The notes under the pieces: model-generated | Seen by the model: the letters and a program-made list of their open reading frames with translations, nothing else | Told to the model about the DNA's origin: nothing | Databases searched by the model: none | Assembly: GCA_022828595.1 (NCBI GenBank) | Contig: JAKGHH010000001.1 | Span: forward strand, 137,907,017-137,971,016 | From: Nelumbo lutea | Lineage: Eukaryota; Streptophyta; Magnoliopsida; Proteales; Nelumbonaceae | Direction of reading: 5' to 3' | DNA: 64,000 nucleotides | Made by a program: the position numbers and the translations under genes | In this document: piece by piece, positions 35,879-46,773 of the stretch | How the letters are laid out: each line of letters opens with the position of its first letter | Position numbering within the stretch: position 1 is the first letter of the stretch

Positions 35879-36625
35879 ATGTGACTTATATTTTTCAAAA
35901 AATTCTAAAATACCCTCTCATTTTAAAATTGGAATGTAAAAGTAGAGGAATGCTTGGGTCGGAAAGCGATGACTACCCACACAATGGCAGCTCATGGATG
36001 TATCGGCGACATCCATTTTCTCGAGTTCCAGTCATTCAAGAGAGATGTCCGATTGACATCCATGGTTTCAGCGGCTTTGCCCATGCCCAGCTGCAACAAG
36101 GACCAACCCATCCCTCGTCTCTCATCTTCTCTCTTCCTTTCTCTCTCCATCCACTTTGTCGATGAGGATCAAAGCGCAGCGGCTCTGATCTCCCCCTTGC
36201 AGGAGACAACCACCACCACCTTCATCCACCCTCCGGTTCAGCACTCAGTCCACCCCCTCCAACGACCCAAGCTAGAGGATTGACAATGCTCCAATCTGCA
36301 ACTTACCATGACACGTTCCAATCTGCACCTCCGATTAAGTAACACTCCTTCAATTTCTTTTTCTTTATTCTTTTTAGATTTTTCAGGAACAGGGATAGGC
36401 TACAAATTGTTGAAACCTTTTCGAGATCTTGCTTTTAGTGCCGTGGAATCATCTAAGCAAGAGAGCAACTTGGCTCACATAATGGATTCCAATAGAGGGC
36501 TGCGGAGACACCAATAGCTTGCTTCTGTTCTCTCCTCGTAACTATAATAGGGGGAATACTCTTTTTCCAGTGGGAGGTAGAGTAACATGAATCCAACACC
36601 CCAGCAGCACTCAATGGAAGCTGCG
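35879..36625. other. Mixed-composition DNA without recognised gene
   Basis: 35954-36283 is an open frame of 109 codons in a C/T-rich stretch with CTCTCTTCC and CCACCACCACC words. It resembles a 5' leader more than a protein. No family similarity seen. Confidence 0.3.
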
Positions 36626-37000
36626 TGTCACGAACCTGCACTTGGGATCTCGTGGTAGGACGTGGGAGCTGGAGAACTTGACTAAGAAGCGGTACTGGTA
36701 GTGAAGGGAATACTTCTTCCTATTTTGACAGAGTGCTTAATCACGTTGGATTAATTCGAGAAAACCCAGACCTAAACTAACTTTTGTATTGAGAGATAAA
36801 AAATTAGATATGCTTCCTTGAAAATAGACTATTACGAGTAAATGGGAGTCAAAACTCCTTGTTACGAGCAATTATTGACAGAAAAAAATAAGAGATAAAG
36901 ACTAAATGATAACAACAACAAAAAGAAAAGTGATAACAACTTAAATAAAAAAGAGTCCTGCTCCTAGTCTTGCTCTTATATTCTCAATGGGTTCCTGACA
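36626..37000 (-). repeat. 3' LTR of the chromovirus
   Basis: 375 bp, with TGTCA...TGACA ends. The part near the start (GAGAATATAAGAGCAAGACT) recurs at 38400-38440 in the truncated 5' LTR, which carries an extra 28-bp stretch. Confidence 0.7.
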
Positions 37001-38350
37001 TCTCCCTCCAGGCCCGGCCCCTTGACACAGTCCATGTTCTCATGGGCCATTTCTGGAAATTGCCGTAACAACCAATTCAAATCCTTCCAATTTGCATCGG
37101 CAGGGGACTGATTTTTCCAGTGAACCAAGGCTTGGTGGACCTCATGTTGGATGTGACGATCAAAGTATTGCTTGGGGCTCAAGAAGTTGAGCTTCGGGAG
37201 TTTCTAGGTAAGCCGGTATTTTATGCTGCTGAGCTATAGTGGTGGGCCCAATGTGTTTCTTCAATAGGGAAACATGAAAAATGGGGTGAATACGAGAGCC
37301 TTTAGGAAGTTCCAACTGATACGCCACTGGGCCCACTCGACTCAACCTTGAAAGGCCCATAGAAGCATGGTGCCAGCTTAAGATTTCTTCTAGTAGCTAC
37401 TGAAATTTGTCGGTGGGACTGCAATTTGAGGTAAGCCATCTCTCCTACAGTAAATTCTACTTCCCGGTGATGTAAATCACAGATGCGCTTCATGCGAACT
37501 TGATGAGCTTTTCTCATATGTACATGTAGCTGTTTAACCACTTGATCCCGATCCGTCAAGGCTTTTTCTATTGCTTTAGGTTTGGTAGTTCCCGGTACAT
37601 ATGGTATGAGAGAAGGTGGTGGGCGACCGTAAACTGACTCGTATGGGGTTGTCTTGATGGTAGAGTGCCAACTTGTGTTGTAGCAGAATTGGGCCCATGA
37701 TAGCCATTTGCACCAGATCTTGGGCTGAGAGCCCACAAAGCACCACAAATACATCACTAAAGTGCGGTTAGTAGCTTCCGTTTGTCCATCCGTCTGAGGA
37801 TGGTAGGCAGAACTAAGGTTGAAGTGAGAACCTTGCCGCTGAAATAGCTCCTGCCAAAAAATGCTGGCCGATGTGGGGTCCCGGTCACTGACTATAGATT
37901 TGGGCATACCATATAATTTAAAGATGTTGTCGATGAAGATCTGGGCAACTCCTTGAGCAGTGTATGGATGGCTGAGGGTGAGGGTAATAAAGTGTACAAA
38001 TTTACTAAGCCGGTCAACTACCACAAAAATGACAGATTTTCCATAGCAAAGAGGTAACCCCTCAATGAAATCCATGGAGATATCACTCCATATGAGGGAA
38101 GGAACAGGTAATGGGTGTAAAAACCCAGCTGATGTGCTTGCTCCCCTTTCACACGTTGGCATGTTTCACAAGATTTAATATACTCTTTGACATGGCGTTT
38201 CATGCATTTCCAATAGAAAGTGTTTCGTAATCTGTGGATGGTTTTCGAGTAGCTTTCATGGGTAGCATTATGGTATTGGGCCAAGATGTCTGGAATTAAT
38301 TCAGATCCCTCCTCCAAGTAAATCCTACCCCTAAAAATATAGTAATCCAT
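37001..38350 (-). pseudogene. Chromovirus integrase with chromodomain, interrupted
   Basis: From 38350 leftward: zinc-binding HHCC (YHNATHESY, CETCQRVKG), then the integrase core with Asp in WSDISMDFIEGLP, Asp in IVSDRDP and Glu in GQTEATNRTL. Next come the GPF/YxL-type region, HPIFHVSLLKKHIG, and a C-terminal chromodomain (ALVHWKNQSPADANWKDLN) near 37080-37130. The chromodomain places it among chromoviruses. Frame changes near 38080, 37330 and 37170 break the chain. The three catalytic acids are present. Confidence 0.85.
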
Positions 38351-38475
38351 CCATATGGTCCCAGGGTTCCACTGATTCCCGTCTCAAGTAAGAGTCCTAT
38401 TCCTAATCTTGCTATCTTGCTCTTGTATTCTCGATGCTTGACCACATCCCAGTCAGTCATGATGGGTTTGTGACA

Positions 38476-40675
38476 CTGTAATTAGATTTGGGCCTATGAC
38501 CGAACACTGTTCATCGCATGGGGCCCGATCACCTTAGTAGCAAGTTGCACCAATCTCCAGTTACAACAATACTCAGTGGCTGGTGGAAGAAACAACATGG
38601 TAGCGATGGAAGTGGACAAGGGACGAGAGAGCAACAAAGGGAGGATTCGAGGAAGGAATAGATGTGAGGATTTGAGGAGCAAAACAGAGGGATGGTTTGA
38701 GGATTTGAGGAGCAGCAGATGATTGATGGTGGAAGAAACAACAACGACAACGATGAACATGGGCAATCGGTGAGAACCGTTCTACAATTGATCGATAGTG
38801 TTACTGCAGTGGAAATTCATTTGCACTGATGCAAAACTATGGTAGTGCATATTTGCTTCAAGTTTTGATTTATTTTTTTGTTTCAAATTTTACTTTGTTT
38901 GATTGCATTAAAAATGAAGTAAATAAGATCCAAAGTAGAATCAAGTAAAGTTCAAAACAAAATTAAACCAAAATTTGCATTTTTTTTTTTTTCATTTACA
39001 CTTCCATACATTTGTACTGATGTAAATAAAATTACACTGCAACCAAACACATCATTAATTTTCAACCAAAATGGTGAAAAGAAACCAAAAAATAGTGAAG
39101 GACAGGAGAGAAATAGGGGCGGAGGCCAGAAAGGCATGTAGACAGGGTTGCTTCGTTCAAGCTCATTTGATGGAATGCAGTTTGAACCTCCCACCTCCTA
39201 ACTCATAACCATGCATCTCATATTTGTATCACTCATTTATATATTTAATTATAGTTTTCAGATTGGTATCACTCATCTTAAAACTTTTCATCGGGTTTTA
39301 TTTAGAAAATTTGAAGAATAGAGAAGGGTAAATCTAATATTTCATTTTTTCCATTATTACTTAGAAGTATTTAAGACAATAATAAGCAGTGAGGGTAGAG
39401 TTAGTCAATTTGCTAAATCATAACATAATGTTATACCTTTATCCTTTGCTTTGCTTGTGCATGTTCGTGGGATATGCCCTTACACCATACATATACCTTA
39501 ATTCTTAAATAATTAATCAATATAATTTATGTTAATATTTATAAATATATAAATTTTAATAATCAATTTTAACGTTATTTTTTAGACATCCACACTAAGA
39601 AGAGAAAATCTAAAGCTAAAAATCAAAATACAATAATTGGTTTAATCATTTATCAATAATCTTTCGAACTAGTGATCGGGTTCGTAGCTCATTTGGACTC
39701 TCAGATACGAGTCTATGAATTTGTATTCATTCTTGAAGACATTTATTTATTTTTGTAGAGAGGAATTTCTCCTGAGGTCCACTAGCCATACCACGAGTTC
39801 GGATTTCTTGATGTGCAGATGTGGCCATGTGGTCAATGTTATTTTGTTGTCAGCAGATCCACAAACTCTACCACAAAGAACTTGCGTATCTGTGGCATGT
39901 AGGTTTGAGAGTACCAACTGGTTCAGTTTGTAATATATGTGGTTGGTTGTAGTCTTGTAGAGATTTGGACCAAATTGCACTGTTACCGAGGTTTGATTAT
40001 TCCAGTGGTTTTTGGAAAATTTTTACCGGTAATTGTTGCAGAGTAATGATTAATGAAAATAGTGTTTGATTCCATTGTTTTGTCTGAAATATGGCGCCAA
40101 TTTAGAGTTTGAAACTTTATTTGGTTAAATCGTTTATTAAATATACATTTTTCGATTTGTGGAAGAATCATCTGTTAGGAGAAACTTATTTTTAATGTTT
40201 TCTCTAACACCAAAGCGTTTTTATTCATCTTATATGATGCCTAATGGCATCTAATGGTGCATCACTGTCAAACAAACTTTTTTTTTTCACATTTTAAGAT
40301 AAATATTATACAAAATATTTATTAAATAAATACCAGCAAAAACAACCCCAAAATATTATTTGGTGGAAACCGGAAAGCACAAACAGACTAGTATCAGCAC
40401 AAAATTAATACACTTTGCATTACCAAAAAAAAAAAAAAAAAGAAAAAAAAAGAAAAAATGCTTGAGGCCAAGGTGTCTGGAGCTTCCTTTCCTCTTCATT
40501 ACAAGGGAAAAAAATTTAGCTATTGGGGCCCAACAGGTAACAACTTATGAATTTTTGAAAATGACACGTTACCATGAGAATGGATAAATTAATAATTACA
40601 TCTTATATTTTGATTAAATACCAAAGCATGGGCGAGAATAGGTGAGCTGCCCAGAACGTGCCCAATCCAGAAACT
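38476..40675. other. Non-coding DNA
   Basis: No gene recognised. A short direct repeat GAGGATTTGAGGAGCA occurs at about 38665 and 38697. Poly-A/T and A-rich runs are near 38980 and 40425-40455. Confidence 0.4.
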
Positions 40676-40683
40676 GTCTCAAC

Positions 40684-40912
40684 CATGGTTTTTAAAACTG
40701 AACTGGTGATCGAACCGGTTAGGGGTTCAGTTACTGGTTCGAATGGTCGACATGTTTTGACAAAAAAAAAAATTTAAATTGAAAAATGGCCAAACGGTTA
40801 ATTGACCAATTCAACGGTTTACTGATCAAAATCAATGATTTTGGGGGAAAACGGAACCAGTCAGGTGACCGGTTCCCGATTTTTCTGGTCCGGTCCAGTT
40901 TTGAAAACCATG
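40684..40912. mobile_element. Palindromic hAT-type MITE (CATGGTTTT family)
   Basis: Starts CATGGTTTTTAAAACTG and ends CAGTTTTGAAAACCATG. The arms continue with CCGGTT/AACCGG words. The exact 8-bp duplication GTCTCAAC is at 40676-40683 and 40913-40920. 229 bp, non-coding. Confidence 0.85.
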
Positions 40913-40953
40913 GTCTCAACAGCCTATGCTATTGGGCCCCAACAGCCAAAGTT

Positions 40954-40956
<3 letters not shown>

Positions 40957-40984
<28 letters not shown>

Positions 40985-41010
40985 CACATATATATATATA
41001 TATATATATA
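40957..41010. repeat. (CT)n(AT)n microsatellite
   Basis: A CT run passes through CCACA into an AT run, similar in structure to 13902-13951. Confidence 0.9.
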
Positions 41011-43184
41011 ACTAGCGGGGACCCTGTGATATATGGAAAAATCTAAAAGATTTAATAATTTTATTTATTATTAATTAATATTAAATTAATAATCAAATTT
41101 TTTTGTTAATTAACTAAAAGTATTCAATGTTATTGTTAATTTCTAAAATTTTAATAATTTTATTTTAATTTAATGTTGATTTACATAAAATAATTATTGT
41201 TAATTTAATATGAACAAATAATTTTTAATAAATTTAGTTTTATTAAGAATTTATAGTAATTTTAATAATTGTTATTATTTTTAAGTGAAATTTTGATTAA
41301 CTTTAAATAAATAAAAAAATTACAAAAGCTAACATTTTTATTAATTTCACTAATAATTAACAATTATATAGGAATGACAACTGGGTGGGGCACCCCATCC
41401 TTGTCCCTACCCTATAGTCATGACGCTCTACCCCATCCCCGCCCCATGCCAGGCAGGTTCAAGGCAAGGCAACCACTCAATGTCGGGGCAAGGCACCCCA
41501 CTCCTTATCAAGGATGGAGAATCCTCATATTTCCATGGCCCGTCCCTAGTATTGGGAGGGTTCAAGTAGAGGTGTAAATCGGGTTGTGTTGGTCCGAGCC
41601 TTGGGTCAGGCCAGGCTGCGGATCGGGCCAAGCTATGAGAGGTATATTTAAAAAAAATTAAAAAAGATGTTTAAATTTTTATTTCATATGATTTTTTATG
41701 TATACAATTGTTTATATATACAATTAGACCTATTCATGGGCTAGGTAGCCCGACGGCCCGACCTGACTTGACCTGTTATTTTTCAAGCTTAGACAAAATT
41801 TCAGGCTGAGCTTGAGCTCGGGCTTGCACATTTTCTATTGATAAAGAGGCCAATGTTAATTATAAAACTATGATTTTTTACAAATTAATTTTTTTATTTA
41901 AATTTATTTTAGTATAAAAAATATATAACATTTCTATATATATTAATGTAAAATTTGTTATTTAAATATATGCATATAACTTCCAAGTTGAGTTTATTAG
42001 GGGTTGTTTAGCTTGGGCCTTATCCGCTAAAGCCATCATTGGACTCCAAAAGTTTGATACCCTATAAGACTTCCGATTTGATTATCCCTGACAAATTTAT
42101 AGATTTAATTGCTTGAGCCTGCAAATTTATAGAAAATAATTGCTTGAGCCTACAAATTTATAGATTTAATCGGGTTAGGTTAAGTTATAAACGATTTGTT
42201 ACTTTTTATTATTAATTATTAAAGTATTGTAATTATTAAATTACTATATTTATTTAAAATACAATAATTTTGGAAAACTATCATATTTTAAGAAATATTG
42301 CTAATTTCGTGGCTAAAACCAATTAAATGTAATATTTTGGTAATTAAATATAACTTTTTGGTGATTAAATGTAATTTTATACTATTAATAATTAAAATAC
42401 ATTATTTTTTCATTATTATTCAATATTTTTTGCAATAAAATATAATTAATTTAATTTTTTAATTATTTTTAGTATTTTAATTAAGCTTTAGGTTTTCAGA
42501 ATTTTTCGAATTTTTAATTAATTTTTGGTGTTTTCTCATTACTATTCAGTAATTTTTGCATATGAGTATTTTTCAATAATTTTCAGTATTTTCATCATTT
42601 ATTTTTGCATATTAGTCACAACAAAATTAATTTACATTTGCTTTCAGTAAAAATAATTAACTAAATAAATACCATAGTTAAAAAAATTCAGCTAATTTTC
42701 AACATTTTTCAATAATTTTTAGCTTGGGTATTTTTCATAATTTCTGTTATTTTTTAATAATAAAGTAATATTAATTGTGCATTTAATTATTTTTAGTAAA
42801 TACCCTTATTAATATAAAATATTGTTAATTTGTAATATTTTTTAATTATTTTTAGTATTTTAATCATGTTTAGGTTTTTCAGATTTTTTTGGGTTTATAA
42901 TTAATTGTTGGTATTTTAAAACTATCAATTAATATTTTTATTAGTGTTTATTAAGTTCTCAACTCATAAGTTATCTAATAATATTATTAAAACTATTAAT
43001 TAATATTTTTATATTTAAATTTCTTATTTTTATTTGCGTTTATTAAGTTGGATTTTTAAGTGGAATTGAAACACATTTTTAATATTTGCCAAGTTTTGTT
43101 AATATTTATTTTTAGTGAAAGTTTAGTGGATTTTTAAATTAATAAAATTTTGATTGTTTAACCTTAACCTATTTATATTATTTG
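41011..43184. other. Very AT-rich DNA with hAT-MITE fragments
   Basis: Three left-end fragments are visible: TAGGAATGACAAC at 41369 (same family as 45641), TAGAGGTGTAAATCGGG at 41568, and TAGACCTATTCATGGGC at 41725 (family of 11820). None has a matching right end. 41840-43180 is almost entirely A/T with repeated TAATTTTTAGTATTTTAAT-like phrases (for example 42460, 42850) and no gene. Confidence 0.5.
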
Positions 43185-43192
43185 ATTTATAT

Positions 43193-43443
43193 CATGGTTT
43201 TTAAAGCCAAATCGGACCAGAAAAACCGAGAACCAGTCAGGTAACCGGTTCCGTTTACCCCATAACCGTTATTTCGCCAAAACCCATTGATTTGGTCAGC
43301 AAATTGTTGACTCAAGTGGTCAAACCGTTTGAATCATCCAACGGTTTGAATGGACTATCCATTTCATTCGAATGATCGGACCGTTTGACCCAGGAACCAG
43401 ACCTCTGATCAGTTCGTTGGCCGATTCGATTTTAAAAACCTTG
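43193..43443. mobile_element. Palindromic hAT-type MITE (CATGGTTTT family)
   Basis: CATGGTTTTTAAAGCCAAATC at the left pairs with the complement CAAGGTTTTTAAAATCGAATC at the right. The exact 8-bp duplication ATTTATAT is at 43185-43192 and 43444-43451. 251 bp, with CCGGTT and AACGGTTTGAA words inside. Confidence 0.85.
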
Positions 43444-43492
43444 ATTTATATTATTACTATTCTCTCTCTCTCTCTCTTAAATCCAATAACAT

Positions 43493-44217
43493 GGGAAATT
43501 GTCTAAACCTCACCATTTGTTTTCAGCATTTCTCTTAAACTTGCCACAATTTTTCAAAATGTCTAAAACTCACAATGTCAGTAAGTTTTTATTTTTCAAA
43601 ACTCACCTTCCGTTGGTACACCATTAGTGTTTCTTAACAGAAGTCTCCACATCAGCATAAATAACAATTTTTATGACCAAATCACCATTGAATGGCGAGT
43701 TGGAGGAAAATGGTCTTTTTCATTTTTCAATTTTCATTTTTTTACATTTTTAGTGTTTTGTTATAATTTCTGTTTTTTACATTTTTTCTATTTTCTACCA
43801 TCTATAAAATTTCCTGTATTTTTTGTTATTTATTTGCAATTTCTGTGTTTTTTCTATAATTTTTGTTTTCTTCTGCAATTTTTATTTTCTGATTTTGTTA
43901 TTCAATTTCTAGAGTTTCTATAATTTGAAAATAATTTTTTATTTTGTGTGCAATTTCTATAATTTTTATATTTTTTGTAATTTGTATGTTTTTATATTTG
44001 AAAATATTTTTTGAACTTTTCTTTTTTTTCACGTCTAAATATTAAAATATATGTATATATTTATATTTTTCTATGAAGGTTAAAATGATTATATATTAAC
44101 AACTGTTAGTCTCTTTAACATCAAGCTAGTGACATGGCGAATTTTAGACGTTTTGAAAAATTGTGGTGAGTTTAAGAGAAATACTGAAAACTCATGGTGA
44201 ATTTTTGACAATTTCCC
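43493..44217. mobile_element. Non-autonomous Mutator-like element
   Basis: Inverted ends of about 95-100 bp begin GGGAAATTGTC and share TTTCAGxATTTCTCTTAAAC and CACAATTTTTCAAAA. The 9-bp flanks caataacat (43484-43492) and taataacat (44218-44226) match at 8 of 9. The 725-bp interior is T-rich and non-coding. Long ends with a 9-bp duplication fit Mutator. Confidence 0.8.
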
Positions 44218-44221
44218 TAAT

Positions 44222-44345
44222 AACATGCATTAAAAAAGAGGCATTGTAAAACCTAACGGTCTCTCTCTTAAATGTCTTTTCTAAATGTAATAATAAGACG
44301 CATTAAAATAAGAGGCCTTAGAAAACCTAAAGGTCTCTCTCTAGT
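44222..44345. repeat. Two-copy tandem repeat of about 65 bp
   Basis: GCATTAAAAAAGAGGCATTG...GGTCTCTCTCTTA is followed by GCATTAAAATAAGAGGCCTT...GGTCTCTCTCTAG. Function unknown. Confidence 0.65.
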
Positions 44346-44957
44346 ATGTGCAGCTTTATTAATCTAATCAAGATAAGCAATAATTACTATTTTATATTTT
44401 TAAAACAAAAGAAAATAAGAAAAAAATATAAAAGATGGAAAAAATATAAAAAATGGAAAAAATAGATAAATAACTTCTCTCAAAGGAGACATGCTAACAT
44501 TGACCGTCCAATTTTACCGAACATACCAACTGGCCACCACTCAATTGGATACAACTATATATTTTATTGGGGTCATGATGTTTCCAAAATGTTTGTTTCC
44601 AAAATACAGTTCTATTGTCTCGTGGATAGGAGATCCGAATTCTACAAAATTGGCCGATGCCAATGTCACAGTAGTCACAACCAGTGGAGCGTTCAAGCAG
44701 CAACTGCCGTCGATAACAAGATAAATTGTCTATTCCAGCATGTGAACTTCTTGGACAAACACAGAAACAGTTTCATGTGGTTCTTGAGAAGTTGCGAGGA
44801 AACCTAAGTTGATAAGCTTTAGAACTTGTGCTTTCAAAGCCCAAAAGCCCCAATTTTAGGGTGTGTTTTTGTGCATAAAAGTGTTTTTTTCTTGTGTGTG
44901 TGTGATGTGCCCATATCATTGATCGCCATGTTGACTCCTACTAGTTCTATGACTACT
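44346..44957. other. Spacer without recognised gene
   Basis: Open stretches around 44491-44807 overlap in several frames, and none resembles a known family. Confidence 0.35.
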
Positions 44958-44965
44958 AACATGAA

Positions 44966-46182
44966 TAGGGTTGCAAGTCGGTTTGGGTTAGGTCGGGTTG
45001 AGGCCAACCCTAGCCCAACCCTAAGTTCTAAACCCCAACCCTAACCCTAACCCTAACTAAATTCCCTCAACCCTAACCCAATCTTCTTCCCATCCCTTAA
45101 AACCTCGTAGAATTTCTCGATTTTAGATCACTATATATATTAATCCTATGTTTCATTGGTATTTGTTTGTTGACGTTTTTTTTTTTTTGTTATTGTGGTA
45201 CAAAATTCAAAAAAACAAGTGTTAGAAATGACTATAGTTTATTATGAGTTATGACATATGATAGATCTTTTATGGGCGACAAACAACAGATAGGAGATGA
45301 AGAATAAAATTTTCAAAAACATAAAATAATATTATTAAGGTTTTAGTCTTTTCGATAAGGATAAAGTGAAGTGATTATCTTAAAAGAAATACATGATACT
45401 ATGTGGTGGGGGCTACAAATATCATGCATCTAAACAAATCAATGTATGTTATATATTACATATAACATATATTTATATATAACATGTAATATAGAGTTAG
45501 GTTCGGATTGGGTCGGATTGCTTAAGAGGTCAACCCTATCCCAACCCGAAGTAAAGTCAGGTTCATGAATTTCAACCCTAACCCTAACCCGAGCATCAGC
45601 CCGACCCAACCCAACCCAACTTTTTTTGGACTGGGTTAGGTAGGGATGGCAATTTCCCCCCTAAAATTGGGGGTTCGCCCCGCCCTAAATGGGGTAGGTT
45701 TTCCCCGACCCTAAATGGGGATGGGGCAGGGACGGGTTTTGTATATAATTCTCCGAACCCGCCCCAAAACCAAAGGTAAAATTAGTAAAATATCTCTAGG
45801 TTTAACATTGATATTTAAAATATCTCTAAGTTTTCCCTAAATTCTTAAAATCCTAGAATCACATAATTCCATTTTTGAAGTACCCCCAAAGTATTATAAT
45901 TCAATTCCTAAAATACCCCTAAATTCCTATATTATGTGTAAATTGTCTACAAGATAAATAATTTTTAAGAAATTGCCTTGGAGTGGGAAAATTTTGGGTA
46001 TTACTCATACTCGACGGGGAGTCGATACCCCGCCCTGAACCCACCCTGCCACTGGGGACGGGGCTAAGTATCTTGACTACGGGGCAGGGACGGGGAGGGG
46101 GTGCCCTGCCCCAAACCCGCCCCGTTGCCATTCCTAGGGTTAGGGTTGGGTTCGGGCCAACCCGACCCAAGTTACAGCCTTA
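44966..46182. mobile_element. hAT-type MITE (TAGGGTTGCAAG), carrying a second MITE
   Basis: TAGGGTTGCAAGTCGGTTTGG at the left pairs imperfectly with the complement TAAGGCTGTAACTTGGGTCGG at the right. The exact 8-bp duplication AACATGAA is at 44958-44965 and 46183-46190. Sub-termini are rich in CAACCC/GGGTTG and include short CCCTAA runs. The inner element at 45641-46136 accounts for 496 of its 1217 bp plus one duplicated site. Confidence 0.85.
45641..46136. mobile_element. hAT-type MITE (TAGGGATGGCAA) nested in the previous one
   Basis: Ends TAGGGATGGCAATTTCCCC and the complement of TAGGAATGGCAACGGGG. The exact 8-bp duplication GGGTTAGG is at 45633-45640 and 46137-46144. GGGGCGGG-rich arms flank an AT-rich centre. 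Relatives lie at 41369 and 55258. Confidence 0.9.
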
Positions 46183-46190
46183 AACATGAA

Positions 46191-46773
46191 CAATGTCCAA
46201 CAAGGACGTGGGTCAGTCAGGAGATCAGTTCAAGGTAATGTACTGTTGGATGTTTCCAAAACAGTGGCCTCTGCAGCAGTTGGTCCATAAATTGGATTTT
46301 TTTTTTGGGTTACTATTCTTTTGGTTTCTAGCGATTGCTCAAGTAAGGTTTGAAACCGTAATACAGTCTAAAGGATTACTATTACTATTATCATTGTCAC
46401 ATACAGAAACAGGAATTGTCACATATACACCTTTGAAGCTCTATGATTTGTTTAATACAGTAGAATAGCAGTTATACATATAGTTCAAAGGGTGTACAGA
46501 ACCTCAATATCCTCATGAAACAGACCTTCATTTCAATTTCATATACTAACCAGGGACGAGAAGCCTCCTTCACTATAAAACAACCTGTTTTCACATCTCA
46601 ACAATGCTTTCACAGTCAAATGGGCCCTTCCGTGCAATTTCACTCATTTACTTATCTGGAAAAAGTACATATATGTATAAAATGAGAAAATGATATACTT
46701 TTTTCTTTTCTGTCCTCCCCCCCCCCCTCCCCCCTTGCTAATAGAAAAAAATTATTCAAGAAAAAAATAACTA
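46191..46773. other. Spacer / probable tetraspanin 3' region
   Basis: No further gene recognised. A C-rich run (CCCCCCCCCC) is at about 46718. The right part is the likely 3' UTR of the minus-strand tetraspanin. Confidence 0.4.

Larger units (their letters stand above)
36626..38475 (-). mobile_element. Ty3/gypsy chromovirus with a large internal deletion
   Basis: Minus-strand element. A 3' LTR (36626-37000) starts TGTCAGGAACCC and ends CGTGACA, preceded by a GGAGGGAGATG polypurine tract. The first 90 bp or so of a 5' LTR (38475-38385, start TGTCACAAACCC) is joined straight to the integrase zinc-binding domain. Gag, protease and reverse transcriptase are missing. The flanks ctgcg and ctgta agree at only 3 of 5 positions. 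Confidence 0.8.

Noticed and set aside
35954..36283. 109-codon open frame as a gene
   Set aside because: Low-complexity Ser/Pro/Thr reading of a C/T-rich stretch, no domain, no splice or promoter context.
45030..45600. CCCTAA-like runs suggesting interstitial telomere repeats
   Set aside because: The unit is CCCTAA/CAACCC, not the plant CCCTAAA repeat. The runs are short and belong to the sub-termini of the hAT MITE at 44966-46182.
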